64,000 nucleotides of DNA from Amycolatopsis jejuensis (GCF_000717335.1 NZ_JNYZ01000004.1:124001-188000), one strand, 5' to 3'. Positions 26,097-35,359 are shown, counted from the stretch's first letter. Numbers and translations are program-made. Notes: generated by a model not told the origin, from the sequence alone.

Positions 26097-28343
26097 CTAC
26101 TGCTCTCGTTCCAGGTCTCCGGCGATCTCCTCGGCTCGGGAATCTTCCAGGTACTCGATGGTGACCGTCTCGAGAACGTCGCCGGGTAGCGGGAATTCGC
26201 CTTCATACGACGTCGACACCTGGGTTCCCTTGTCGCGGCCGACGTCCAGCCCGTAGCAGGACAGACGGCCCGCAGCGATGGGGAGCACCGCTTTGCCGGC
26301 CGTCTCCGAGCCGACGAACAGCTCCAGTTCGGCCGAGCGGTCCGGCCTGCGGCTGAGAGTGAACCCGAGCAGATCCGGTGCGGGGGCGGCGATCGTTCCG
26401 GAACGGCATGTGACGCGTACGTCGAGGAGCAGGTGTTCGAACACGAGCTCGCGCCGGTGCAGATAGAGCACGTAGCCTCCGTAGGACCCGCCGCTGGCGA
26501 GAATCACCCCCTCCGCCGGCCAGGTGCCTGCCTGAATCCGTGCGGTGACCCGCATGGAGCGGTCGGTCCCGGTGATGCGGCTGGCAAGCGGAACGTGGCT
26601 TTGCCCAGGACGGAGTACCAGCCGGCGCGCCGCCAGCAGGCCCTGGGGCCTGCGCAGCCCGAGCAACGTGGCGAGCGGACGGTCGTCCAGCGGGAAAACG
26701 TCGTTGGCTTCTGCTTCCCGTTCCCACAGCTGCCGCAGCTCGGCCAGCTGTCCGGGATGGCGCTGGGCGAGGTCGTGGCATTCGGAGAAGTCTGCGGTGG
26801 TGTTGTAGAGCCGCCACGTGTCCGAGTCGAACGGCGTGCCGGGGGTGTGGATGGTGACGGCTTTCCAGCCGCGATGCCAGATGGCGCGGTGGCCTAGCAT
26901 TTCGAAGTACTGCGTGTCGCGCACCGGGGGCGCATCGGGTTCGGCGAAGGTGCCCGCGATGCTGCGTCCGTCGACCGGTCCGCCCGGCTCTGCACCGGCG
27001 AGCTCGAGCAGGGTCGGGGCGATGTCGATCGCGTGGACGAACTGCGTGCGGGTCTCCCCGCCGCGCGTGATCCCGGCCGGCCAGTGCACCACCAGCGGAG
27101 ACCGGATGCCGCCGAGGTCGACGAACTGCTTGTACCTGCGGAACGGGGTATTTCCCGCGGTCGCCCATCCCTGCGGGTAGTGCGCCGGGCCGTCGGGGCC
27201 GCCGATCCGGTCGAGGCGGGCGAGTTCCTGGTCGAGCGTCTGCTCGATGCGCCCGTAGGCCGAGTTGAGGTCGGCGGTTCCGGTGGTGCCGCCTTCCGGG
27301 CTCGCGCCGTTGTCGGACAACACCATCACGATGGTGTCGTCCAGGACGCCGGACAGCTGCAGCGCGTCGAGCAGCCGTCCCACTTGGGCGTCGGCGTGTT
27401 CGAGAAATCCGGCGAAGGCCGCTTGGAGGTGCACCGCCAGCTGCTGCTGGCCGGCGCTCAGCGTGTCCCACGCCGGTACGCCCGGGTTGCGCTCCGTCAA
27501 CTGGGTGTCCGCGGGCACGAGGCCGGATTCCCGCTGCCGGCGCAGGCGATCTTCCCGGGTGCGGTCCCATCCTTTGGCAAAGGTGCCGAGATAGCGTTCG
27601 AGATGGGGACGGGGCACCTGGAACGGAGCATGTGTCGCACCGAGGGCGAGTTGCAGGAAGAACGGGCTGCCCGGCCGGAATGCGAGGTGGTCGCGGACGA
27701 AGCCGATGGCCCGGTCGGCGAGATCCGCGGACAGGTGGTAGCCGGGACCGCCCGGTGGGTCCACCGGATGGTTGTCCTCGTACAGCTCGGGGACGTACTG
27801 GTCGGTGCAGCCGTCCAGGAAGCCGTAGAAGCGGTCGAAACCCCTGGCCAAGGGCCAGTTCTCGAACGGCCCGGCCGGGGTGATCTCCGGCAGCGGGGTG
27901 AGATGCCACTTCCCGGCCAGATAGGTGCCGTAGCCTGCCTGGCGCAGCCGGGAAGGCAGCAGTTCGATGCCGGGGTGGATGCGGCCCCGCGAGTTCGGGA
28001 ACCCGGTGTCGGCGCTGGGCAGGAACCGCATCCCGGCCGCGTGGTGGTTGCGGCCGGTCAGGAGGCTTGCCCGCGTTGGCGCGCACAACGGAGTGACGTG
28101 GAAGTTCGGGTACCGCAGCCCGCCTGCGGCGAGACGGTCGATGGCCGGCGTTTCGATCTCGGAGCCGAAGCAGCCGAAATCCGACCATCCCGTGTCGTCC
28201 AGCACCACGACGACCACGTTGGGCGCGGCCGGGCCGGTGGCCGGTTCCGGCCAGTGCGGCGCCGACTCGGCCACGGTGCGGCCGATCCGCCCTGCCCACG
28301 CCGGGCCGCCTCGGGACCGCTGTCCACCGGTCAGCTCCGTCAC
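26097..28343 (-). CDS. Arylsulfatase-type sulfatase with C-terminal beta domain
   Basis: A 748-residue alkaline-phosphatase-fold sulfatase that hydrolyses sulfate esters. The formylglycine motif C-A-P-T-R is at 87-91 (PLCAPTRASLLTGRNHH), metal ligands are in VVVLDDTGWSD (Asp49, Asp50), and later ligands are in VMVLSDNGASPEGG. The last 200 residues form a beta-rich domain seen in large bacterial arylsulfatases. There is no signal peptide, so it acts in the cytoplasm. GTG start after GGAGGA. It is divergent from an MHS transporter, with the GACGTCTAGACGTC operator between them. A formylglycine-generating enzyme must be encoded elsewhere. Confidence 0.94.
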   Translation of the reverse strand: MTELTGGQRSRGGPAWAGRIGRTVAESAPHWPEPATGPAAPNVVVVVLDDTGWSDFGCFGSEIETPAIDRLAAGGLRYPNFHVTPLCAPTRASLLTGRNHHAAGMRFLPSADTGFPNSRGRIHPGIELLPSRLRQAGYGTYLAGKWHLTPLPEITPAGPFENWPLARGFDRFYGFLDGCTDQYVPELYEDNHPVDPPGGPGYHLSADLADRAIGFVRDHLAFRPGSPFFLQLALGATHAPFQVPRPHLERYLGTFAKGWDRTREDRLRRQRESGLVPADTQLTERNPGVPAWDTLSAGQQQLAVHLQAAFAGFLEHADAQVGRLLDALQLSGVLDDTIVMVLSDNGASPEGGTTGTADLNSAYGRIEQTLDQELARLDRIGGPDGPAHYPQGWATAGNTPFRRYKQFVDLGGIRSPLVVHWPAGITRGGETRTQFVHAIDIAPTLLELAGAEPGGPVDGRSIAGTFAEPDAPPVRDTQYFEMLGHRAIWHRGWKAVTIHTPGTPFDSDTWRLYNTTADFSECHDLAQRHPGQLAELRQLWEREAEANDVFPLDDRPLATLLGLRRPQGLLAARRLVLRPGQSHVPLASRITGTDRSMRVTARIQAGTWPAEGVILASGGSYGGYVLYLHRRELVFEHLLLDVRVTCRSGTIAAPAPDLLGFTLSRRPDRSAELELFVGSETAGKAVLPIAAGRLSCYGLDVGRDKGTQVSTSYEGEFPLPGDVLETVTIEYLEDSRAEEIAGDLEREQ

Positions 28344-28442
28344 GGTTCCTCCTTGTCCTCGCGTCCTCGCCTGCGGCGCCCGCCCGCCATCGCAGGGCTT
28401 GACTATCGGTGACCGCCGTCTCAGTATGAACCAGCCACTGAC

Positions 28443-28458
28443 AGACGTCTAGACGTCC
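28443..28458. promoter_or_regulatory. GntR/HutC-type operator, copy 1
   Basis: AGACGTCTAGACGTCC contains the perfect 14-bp palindrome GACGTCTAGACGTC (28444-28457), whose core GTCTAGAC fits the HutC-subfamily pattern GT-N-TA-N-AC. It sits between the divergent sulfatase and transporter genes, 19 nt before the transporter start. The same 16 bases occur at 32161-32176. Confidence 0.82.
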
Positions 28459-28476
28459 ATTGTCGAAGGAGTCCGG

Positions 28477-29799
28477 ATGGACCGCCTCATTGCCCGTGGC
28501 CACGGCAAGCTCGTCGTGGCCAGCGTCATCGGGAACACGATCGAGTTCTACGAGTTCAACACCTTCGGGACGATGACGGCACTCGTGTTCGCGCACCTGT
28601 TCTTCCCCGCGGCCAACCCCGTCGCCGGCACGCTGCTTGCCTTCGGCACGTTCGCCGTCGGATTCGTCTCGCGCCCGCTCGGCGGCGCGCTCTTCGGCTA
28701 CCTCGGCGACCGCTTCGGCCGCAAGCCGGTGATGATCTGGACCCTGATGGTGATGGGCGGCGCGACAGTCCTGATGGGCGTCATCCCGACTTACAGCAGC
28801 ATCGGGATCGCCGCGCCGATCCTGCTGACCGTGCTCCGGTTCGTACAGGGTTTCGGCATCGGCGGGGAGTGGGGCGCCGCGGTCACCCTGGTCACCGAAC
28901 ACGCGCCGGAGAAGCGCCGCGGGTTGTACGGCAGCCTCGTGCAGACCGGCAGCGGGTTCGGCCTGGTGCTCTCCTCGTTGACGATCACCGTGCTGCTCGC
29001 CGTGCTGACGAACGAGCAACTGCTGGCATGGGGCTGGCGAATCCCATTCCTGATCAGCGTCGGCCTGATCGGGATCGGTCTGTGGGCCCGGCTCCGGATC
29101 TCCGAATCGCCGGAGTTCGAACGGGTCAAGGCCAGCGGGACGCGTCCGCGCTCGCCCCTGTGGGAAACGCTGCGGCACCACCCCGCGACGGTGCTGCTGT
29201 CCATCGGGATCTACACCTCGGTCGCGGCATTCGGCTTCCTGATGGTCTTCGTGACCTCCTACGCCGTTTCCCCGCTCGGCTTTTCGCGATCGATGGTGAT
29301 CGACGCCCTGCTCGTGGGCAACATCGTCAACCTGATCGCGGCGCCGCTCGGCGGACTGCTCTCGGACCGGATCGGGCGGCGGCGTTCCTTCGTGATCGTC
29401 GCGCTCTGCCGCGTTCCGCTGGCGTTCGCGTTCTTCGCGGTGCTGGAGGTGCGGTCGGTCGCCGCGCTCTTCTTCGCGCTGATCCTGGTGAATCTGTTCA
29501 ACGGCCTTGCCTACGGAATCCAGGCAACGCTGTTCACCGAGCTGTTCCCGGCTCGCGTCCGCTACACCGGGATCTCCCTCGGGTTCCAGGCCGCCACCGT
29601 CCTCGGCGGCGGGCTCATGCCGGCGATCGCGACGCTGCTGCTGTCCGCGAACGGAGGCCGGCCATGGGGAATCGCCGCGTACATCGCCGCGCTGTGCATC
29701 ATCACGGTGCTGTGCGTGGGGTTTGTCCGCACCCGCGGATTCGCCGGCTCCGCCGATGCCGGGACCAATCCGGCAGTGCCGCAACAGCAAGCGTCCTGA
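28477..29799 (+). CDS. MHS-family major facilitator transporter
   Basis: A 440-residue proton symporter with twelve predicted transmembrane helices. The metabolite:H+ symporter signature is present: GNTIEFYEFNTFGTM at the start, then GYLGDRFGRKPVM between TM2 and TM3. FVQGFGIGGEWGAAVTL is the classic TM4 segment of this family. Members carry organic acids, betaines and other small polar metabolites. The ATG follows GAAGGAG. Its promoter carries the shared GntR-type operator, so it probably imports the substrate of the adjacent sulfatases. Confidence 0.94.
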   Translation: MDRLIARGHGKLVVASVIGNTIEFYEFNTFGTMTALVFAHLFFPAANPVAGTLLAFGTFAVGFVSRPLGGALFGYLGDRFGRKPVMIWTLMVMGGATVLMGVIPTYSSIGIAAPILLTVLRFVQGFGIGGEWGAAVTLVTEHAPEKRRGLYGSLVQTGSGFGLVLSSLTITVLLAVLTNEQLLAWGWRIPFLISVGLIGIGLWARLRISESPEFERVKASGTRPRSPLWETLRHHPATVLLSIGIYTSVAAFGFLMVFVTSYAVSPLGFSRSMVIDALLVGNIVNLIAAPLGGLLSDRIGRRRSFVIVALCRVPLAFAFFAVLEVRSVAALFFALILVNLFNGLAYGIQATLFTELFPARVRYTGISLGFQAATVLGGGLMPAIATLLLSANGGRPWGIAAYIAALCIITVLCVGFVRTRGFAGSADAGTNPAVPQQQAS

Positions 29800-29801
29800 G
29801 T

Positions 29802-29828
29802 GCAGCGGCGGGTGTTGCCCGCCGCTGC
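29802..29828. terminator. Bidirectional terminator between transporter and GntR regulator
   Basis: GCAGCGGCGGG, loop TGTTG, CCCGCCGCTGC: an 11-bp perfect stem that fills the gap between the two convergent stop codons. Confidence 0.85.
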
Positions 29829-30581
29829 TCAGCTGCCGACGGTGCGCACCAACATGAACGTGAAGACGTCGGAACGGTAGTACGAGTAGGTGGAGACGAC
29901 GACCTCCCCGGTGTTCGCGTGGCTGGTCTGGTGCGCGTGCAGAACCGGGGCGCCGTCGGGAAGACCGAGCAGCCGGGCGATGTCCTCGTCGGCCGCGACC
30001 GCGTCGAGCCGGGCCTCGTCCCGGACCACGCGGAGCCCGATGCGCTGGATGAGGCCCGGCAGGTCCACGTTGAGGTCGGTGAGCCGGTCGGCGGGGAAGT
30101 CGACGCCGTTGAGGCTGGCCGGAATGTGGTCCCGCAGCACGATGGCCGGCGCGCCGTCGATGGTCAGGCACCGCTCGACCCGCCAGACCGGATCGGCCGG
30201 GCCGAGCCCCAGCTCGGCCGCCACCTCGTCCGGGCAGGGGATCCGGTCCGCCTGAGCGTGCGACAGCGCAGGGGTGTGTCCGGCGGATTCGATTTTGTGC
30301 GGCAGCGAACCGACATCGGCGATGTCGACGAAGATGTTCGTGACCGCGGCCCCCCGCGGCGGCGGGGTGTCGCGCACGAAGGTGCCCACTCCCCAGCGCC
30401 GGGTCACCAGCCCTTCCACCCACAGGTGGCCGAGCGCCTCGCGCACCGTGACGCGGCTGACCCCGAGGCGGCGGGCGAACTCGGCTTCCGAAGGAAGCTG
30501 GTCGCCCGCCTGCAGCTCGTCGGCGATGAACTGCCGGATCATCTGCGCGGCCGTCGCGGCGCGTTTCGGGGGCTTAATCAC
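29829..30581 (-). CDS. GntR-family regulator, HutC/UTRA subfamily
   Basis: A 250-residue repressor. The N-terminal winged helix reads LQAGDQLPSEAEFARRLGVS then RVTVREALGHLWVEGLVTRR. The C-terminal UTRA ligand domain runs from about residue 90 to the end, with HTPALSHAQ, PVWRVERCLTIDG and STYSYYRSDVFTF. HutC-type regulators bind GT-N-TA-N-AC sites, which matches the two operators at 28443 and 32161. It lies 34 nt downstream of the second sulfatase on the same strand, so it is probably autoregulated through the operator at 32161. UTRA domains bind small effectors such as sugars, sugar phosphates or amino acids. Confidence 0.94.
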   Translation of the reverse strand: MIKPPKRAATAAQMIRQFIADELQAGDQLPSEAEFARRLGVSRVTVREALGHLWVEGLVTRRWGVGTFVRDTPPPRGAAVTNIFVDIADVGSLPHKIESAGHTPALSHAQADRIPCPDEVAAELGLGPADPVWRVERCLTIDGAPAIVLRDHIPASLNGVDFPADRLTDLNVDLPGLIQRIGLRVVRDEARLDAVAADEDIARLLGLPDGAPVLHAHQTSHANTGEVVVSTYSYYRSDVFTFMLVRTVGS

Positions 30582-30615
30582 CCGGCCACCCTAAGGCCCG
30601 CCACGCCACGCCGGC

Positions 30616-32145
30616 TCACCATGTCCCGATCCCGTAGAGCTCGCGGGGACTGTTCGGGTATCCCTCCAAGGCAATCCGTTCGAACAGCCGGTCCCGCAGG
30701 CTTTGCCGGGCCGCCTCTCCTTCCGGCAGCCCGGCGAGGTTCTGCTGTTCGTCGGGATCCCGTTCCAGGTCGAACAGCTGCTCCCCACCCCCGGCCAGAA
30801 AGACGGTGTAGCGGTGGCGAGCAGTGCGCAGTGTCCGAGCCCAGTTGCCGGGCGTCGCCGACCAGTGGTTGTTGTTGCTCTGGATGTACACCGCGTCGCG
30901 CGGCCCCTCCGCTTCCGACGGCGGCGCCAGCAGGGACCGGCCGGCGAACCGCGGCAGTACGCCGGGTTCGTACGGCCGGCCGAGGTCCGGCTGCGGCAGC
31001 ACGGGTTGGGCCAGCCCGGCCAGGTCGAACACGGTCGGCGCGAGATCGCACAGGTCGACGAGATCGGTGCGGACGGCCGGCGCAAGACCGGGTCCGTGCA
31101 CGATCAGCGGAACCCGGATGCACGAGTCGTAGTGGCGTTCCCATTTTCCGAGAAGACCGTGGTCATGCAGCAGCTCGCCGTGATCCGAGGTGAAAATGAC
31201 ATGGGTGCGATCGAGCCGGCCGGTCTCGGCGAGGCAGTCCAGCAGGACCCCGAGTTCGTGGTCGAGATGAGCGAGATCGGCGAAGTACAGCCGCCGGTCG
31301 CGTTTCCAGTCCGCAGTGTCGTAGCTCGGCCTGGCGTACCGCTCCTGCGCGAAGTACGGCACGCGCGCGTCGCCCTGCCATTCCGCCGCAACCGGTTCGG
31401 GGATCGACGCGTCCGAAACCAGCGGCACATACTCCGCAGGCGGCGTGAACGGATTGTGCGGCTGCACATAACTGACCTGTGCGAAAAGCGGCGTGCCTGC
31501 CGGGGTCTCCCGGAAGAATTCGCATGCGCGGCCGGTGATCCAGGCGGTCTGGGAAACCTCGGCGGGAAACGGCAGCGGATACGCCTCTCCCGCCACCTGC
31601 GGGTACATCTCCCTGGCCCGCCGGATCTCCTCCCGCAGATCGGAGTGCCCGGGACCGTAGTCGCCCAGCTCCGGGATCATCGTCATCCACACCGTCGCCT
31701 GTGCGGCGCGGTAGTGCTGCGGGTGCCGGCGCTGCACCCAGTCCAGCCACTCCCCCGCGCGCGGGTCCTCGCTGATTCGCGTGACGTCGAACCCGTATGG
31801 CCGGTAGTCGGGATGGACACCGGCCAGCTGCGGCTGGAAATGCAGCTTGCCGAACGCCCCGGTCCGCCAGCCGGCCCCTTGGAGGGCCTGCATGAAAGTC
31901 GGCACCTCCGGGCTGAGGCGGTACCCGCATTCGGTGACGCCATGGCCCTGGCTGGTCAATCCGGTCGCGATACTGGCCCGCGCCGGGCTGCAGACCGGGT
32001 TGGGGGTGAACGCGTTGGCGAACCGGACCCCTCCCTCGGCCAGCCGGCGCAGATTCGGAACGGCGACGACGCCGTCGAACGCTCGCTCCAGCCAGCGAGC
32101 GGCGAGCTGATCCACCATCACGAGCACGATGTCCGGGCGCACCAT
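30616..32145 (-). CDS. Sulfatase (choline-sulfatase-like branch)
   Basis: A 509-residue sulfatase. The formylglycine site is Cys52 in NPVCSPARASIATG, the first metal ligands are in VLVMVDQLAARW, and the second set is in FTSDHGELLHDHGLLGKW. It lacks the C-terminal beta domain of the other sulfatase and is closer to the choline-sulfatase/heparan-type branch. No signal peptide, so cytoplasmic. The ATG at 32145 follows AGAGG by 5 nt; a GTG 6 nt earlier overlaps that site. The operator palindrome ends about 16 nt upstream. Sulfate ester hydrolysis is clear from family; the substrate is inferred from neighbours. Confidence 0.94.
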   Translation of the reverse strand: MVRPDIVLVMVDQLAARWLERAFDGVVAVPNLRRLAEGGVRFANAFTPNPVCSPARASIATGLTSQGHGVTECGYRLSPEVPTFMQALQGAGWRTGAFGKLHFQPQLAGVHPDYRPYGFDVTRISEDPRAGEWLDWVQRRHPQHYRAAQATVWMTMIPELGDYGPGHSDLREEIRRAREMYPQVAGEAYPLPFPAEVSQTAWITGRACEFFRETPAGTPLFAQVSYVQPHNPFTPPAEYVPLVSDASIPEPVAAEWQGDARVPYFAQERYARPSYDTADWKRDRRLYFADLAHLDHELGVLLDCLAETGRLDRTHVIFTSDHGELLHDHGLLGKWERHYDSCIRVPLIVHGPGLAPAVRTDLVDLCDLAPTVFDLAGLAQPVLPQPDLGRPYEPGVLPRFAGRSLLAPPSEAEGPRDAVYIQSNNNHWSATPGNWARTLRTARHRYTVFLAGGGEQLFDLERDPDEQQNLAGLPEGEAARQSLRDRLFERIALEGYPNSPRELYGIGTW

Positions 32146-32160
32146 TTCCACCTCTTCATA

Positions 32161-32176
32161 AGACGTCTAGACGTCC
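32161..32176. promoter_or_regulatory. GntR/HutC-type operator, copy 2
   Basis: The same 16 bases as at 28443 (palindrome 32162-32175), between the divergent second sulfatase and nucleoside hydrolase genes. It overlaps the likely promoter of both and would control the sulfatase-regulator pair on one side and hydrolase-kinase on the other. Confidence 0.82.
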
Positions 32177-32202
32177 TTCCTATTACCTGTCATAGTGAAG
32201 TC

Positions 32203-33207
32203 ATGCAGCTGGGACCTGTCAAGACGCACGGGCGCACACAGAACGTCGTCATCGACGTCGACACCGGAGTGGACGACGCGCTCGCCCTCCTGTTCGCTGT
32301 CCGGCATCCCGGGCTGCGGGTGCACGCGATCACCTGCGTGGCCGGAAACGCCGCGGTCGAGCAGGTCGTCCGGAACACCCTCACGGTCCTCGAGCACGCG
32401 GACGCTCCCCCGATCCCGGTCGCCGCGGGGGCCGCCCGGCCGCTGATCGCCCCACCGCACGACGCGAGCCACGTCCACGGCCGCGACGGCATGGCCGACC
32501 TCGGCCTGCCCCCTTCCCCGCGGAAACCCGATCCCCGGCATGCCGTCGAACTGCTGCGCGACGTACTCCGTGACGCGGCCGAACCCGTCACCCTCATCGC
32601 GCTGGCCCCGCTGACCAACATCGCGCTGCTGGCCCGCACCTACCCGGAGGCGATGCAACGCCTGGAGCGCATCGTCGTGATGGGCGGCACCGCCTCGACG
32701 GGCAACGCAACACCGGTCGCCGAGTTCAACGCGTGGCACGATCCCGAAGCCGCCGCCATCGTTTTCGCCGCCGGAGTGCCCGTCACCATGTACGGGCTCG
32801 ACGTGTTCTACCGCGTCGGGGTAGCTGCGGCCGGCTGCGACAAGCTGGCAGCACACGAACACCGCAGCGCACGCCTTGCCGGGCAGTTGCTGCGACACCA
32901 GCTCCGCACGGCCGCCGGCGAGGCCCGCACCGAGCTCGGCATGGCCACGATCGGAGACGCCGGCGCGGTGTGTGCGGTCGCCGATCCAGCCGGTCTCGTC
33001 ACAGCGCATCTCCCGGTACAGGTGGAGCTCGCGCCGGGGTTCGGCCGCGGCCAAACCGTGGTCGACCGCCGCGCGCGGTCCGGTGAACAGGAACTCCACG
33101 GTATGGCCGCCCCGGCGGCGAGGCTCGACGTGGCGATCGACGTGGACGCTGCCCGCTACGGAGACCTGTTCCTGTCCACCATTCTCGGCGAACCGGGCAC
33201 TTCGTGA
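32203..33207 (+). CDS. Nucleoside hydrolase (inosine/uridine-preferring type)
   Basis: A 334-residue hydrolase that cleaves the N-glycosidic bond of ribonucleosides to base and ribose. The calcium/active-site motif DVDTGVDDALAL gives Asp18, Asp20, Asp24 and Asp25. The middle has VTLIALAPLTNIALL and ERIVVMGGTAS, and PVAEFNAWHDPEAA is the usual ribose-contact segment. The ATG at 32203 has only a weak GTGAAG site. It overlaps the downstream kinase by 4 nt. Under the shared operator it pairs with the sulfatases, suggesting a sulfated nucleoside as substrate of the locus. Confidence 0.94.
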   Translation: MQLGPVKTHGRTQNVVIDVDTGVDDALALLFAVRHPGLRVHAITCVAGNAAVEQVVRNTLTVLEHADAPPIPVAAGAARPLIAPPHDASHVHGRDGMADLGLPPSPRKPDPRHAVELLRDVLRDAAEPVTLIALAPLTNIALLARTYPEAMQRLERIVVMGGTASTGNATPVAEFNAWHDPEAAAIVFAAGVPVTMYGLDVFYRVGVAAAGCDKLAAHEHRSARLAGQLLRHQLRTAAGEARTELGMATIGDAGAVCAVADPAGLVTAHLPVQVELAPGFGRGQTVVDRRARSGEQELHGMAAPAARLDVAIDVDAARYGDLFLSTILGEPGTS

Positions 33208-34022
33208 ACGGCGTCGTCAGCGTCGTCGGATCGCTCAACATCGACCACGTCGTCTCGGTGAGCGAGCACCCCTCGCCGGGCGAGACCGTGCTCGGCTTGC
33301 GCCTGCGGACCCTGCCCGGAGGCAAAGGCGCCAATCAGGCGGTCGCCGCCGCGCGCGCCGGCGCCGCCGTCCGGATGATCGGCCGGATCGGCGACGACCC
33401 GGACGGCACCCGGTACCTGCATGCCCTCAGCCGGCGCGGGATCGACACGTCCGCGGTCCGGCGTGCACCGGACCAGCACACCGGACGAGCCCACGTCACG
33501 GTCGACCGCACCGGCGAAAACTCCGTCATCGTCATCCCCGGCGCCAACAGCACGCTCACCGCCGCCGAGGTGACGACGGCAGCGGAGTCGATCCGCACCG
33601 CGTCCGTCGTGCTGCTCCAGCTGGAGACGCCGCTGCCCGCGGTGGAGGAGGCGGCAGAACTCGCCGCCGAAACCGGCGCCCGACTGGTCTTGAACGCTTC
33701 TCCCGTGGCGCCCCTTCCGGACCGGCTCCTCCGGCTCGCGGATCCGGTCATCGTCAACGAGCACGAACACCAGCGCCTGGCCGTGCGGCCGCGCTCGGTC
33801 TGCGTGACGCTCGGCGCGGACGGGGCCCGCTGGGGCAAGTATCGCGAACGGCCGCCGCACACGTCCGTGGTCGACACCACCGGTGCGGGCGATGCCTTCG
33901 CCGGCACGCTCGCCGGTCTCCTCGCTTCCGGATCCACTGAGCAGGACGCCCTGGCAGCCGCTGTCCGGGCCGGAGCACAGGCCACCACCTGGCACGGGGC
34001 CCAAGGGTGGGAGCTGCCGTGA
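33204..34022 (+). CDS. PfkB-family carbohydrate kinase, ribokinase-like
   Basis: A 272-residue sugar kinase. The first PfkB signature region reads VVGSLNIDHVVSVSEHPSPG and TLPGGKGANQAVAAARAG. The second, with the catalytic Asp, is DTTGAGDAFAGTLAGLL. These features are closest to ribokinase, which phosphorylates ribose to ribose 5-phosphate, the direct follow-on to nucleoside hydrolase. The protein is about 35 residues shorter than E. coli RbsK, mainly in the middle region. GTG start, 4-nt overlap with the hydrolase gene. Confidence 0.92.
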   Translation: MNGVVSVVGSLNIDHVVSVSEHPSPGETVLGLRLRTLPGGKGANQAVAAARAGAAVRMIGRIGDDPDGTRYLHALSRRGIDTSAVRRAPDQHTGRAHVTVDRTGENSVIVIPGANSTLTAAEVTTAAESIRTASVVLLQLETPLPAVEEAAELAAETGARLVLNASPVAPLPDRLLRLADPVIVNEHEHQRLAVRPRSVCVTLGADGARWGKYRERPPHTSVVDTTGAGDAFAGTLAGLLASGSTEQDALAAAVRAGAQATTWHGAQGWELP

Positions 34023-34437
34023 AGCCGCGACACCGGACGGGTATTCGCTCGACCTGCCCGAGCCCATGCCAGTCCCCGCAAGACCCAGTGCCGATCTTGC
34101 CGCGCCCCTCGGCCCTGCTGCACCCGGCGTGCCGCAGCCGGACGGCGGTTCGGCAGCGCCGGGAACGAGTGGCATCGCTGGGCCGGGCCGCCGCAACACG
34201 CGGAAGTGGGTAGCCAGGCCGAAACCGCCCGCAGCAAACAGTTCGAGGCCCACGAACGCAAGCAGGGCTTCCGCACGAGACTCCGTGAACCGGAGTCCGT
34301 CTCCTGGGGTCAACCTCACGCTGCGGGGCCCCGCTGAGAGCGCCGTGCTTCGAGTCCCGCGGTGTGGGCCCACGGCGGAACCGCTGGTGCCCTCAGCCTT
34401 TTCGAGCAGATGCGCCGGGGTCCAGAGCCAGGTCTCC
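34023..34437 (+). other. Gap after ribokinase-like gene
   Basis: About 415 bp. I see no domain in any frame and no clear terminator. It leads into the transposase relic. Confidence 0.35.
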
Positions 34438-34650
34438 TTGCCGGATGCGGCCGGGCAACGCCGGATCGAACACCGCGGTCGATCACATTGCGGTGACCAG
34501 GAATGCGTTGCAGCAGTTGCCGTTCACCGCCAAGGGCGGACGCGGCGGCCGCCGGAGCCACCCACGACTTCCTGGGCTGGTTGCATGCAACGAAACTGGG
34601 CTACTCGCACGGGATTCACCCTGCCCGACGACGCCGTCGAGCGGCGCGGA
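34438..34650 (+). pseudogene. IS1380-type transposase remnant
   Basis: One frame reads MRPGNAGSNTAVDHIAVTRN and then ALQQLP, matching the centre of IS1380-family transposases. A second frame continues with THDFLGWLHATKLGYSHG, and a third with GFTLPDDAVE, in the same order as in intact transposases. Two frameshifts within 200 bp show that it is dead. The flanks contain no terminal repeats that I can recognise. Family assignment is from memory of the conserved segment. Confidence 0.68.
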
Positions 34651-35359
34651 GGTAAGCGCCGCCCGGCGGTTCGCCGACGAAGCGCTCGACCCCGGCGCGG
34701 ACTGCAGATGCCATCGAGAGCGCAGTCCGCGACCTCTGCGCGGACCGATGCCTGCTGTCCAGGGCCACCAAAGGGAGCCGGCATCCCGCGACCGACCGGC
34801 ACGGACGTCACGCCCGGACCTGTTTCACTCCGCACAATCGATGTCGCGTTGCGAAGAACCCGAGTTGGCGCGGCGCATGATGTGCAGCGACTTCACCGGA
34901 TCACCGATGTGCTGGTCGCAGGTCCACTACCGGAATCCGATCATGGCATGCCCGATACTTTCGTCCACATAGGACAGGTGCACCGGGTTGATTCCGTTCT
35001 CCGTCCCGCCCGCGCAGCCGGGGTATCTGAACTCGTTCTGCGTCAACGACCGCCCGGCGCAGGCGCATGGCCCGGGCAGACATGGTTGAGCAGCGCCGGA
35101 TTCCGTGGACGGGAGCCGAGCTGGTCCTTCAAGTGCGGAACGACCGCGTCCGAGTGACCTCGGGCTGAGAGCTCCGCCCTGCGTGGCCGACGGCAGGTCC
35201 ACGGATTGCCCTCACCGGGATCCACTGCACTGGTCCAGCCTGTGGCGGAGCGCTGAGGCTCGGCAAGCGTCACGTCAGCACGGTGCGATTTGCGACGTTC
35301 GTCGACTGCCCCGGAGGTACGGATGGGGCAATGTGCTCGACATCGCAAGGGAGGTTCGC
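34651..35359. other. Relic region without an intact gene
   Basis: About 700 bp with only short, overlapping open frames. Nothing is recognisable. It ends at a good ribosome site (AAGGGAGG) that serves the collapsed amidohydrolase at 35360. Confidence 0.35.

Noticed and set aside
26203..30423. A minus-strand open frame of about 1,400 codons across the sulfatase, transporter and regulator region
   Set aside because: It is a shifted frame through the sulfatase and the antisense of the transporter, has Arg/Pro/Gly-rich composition and no domain.
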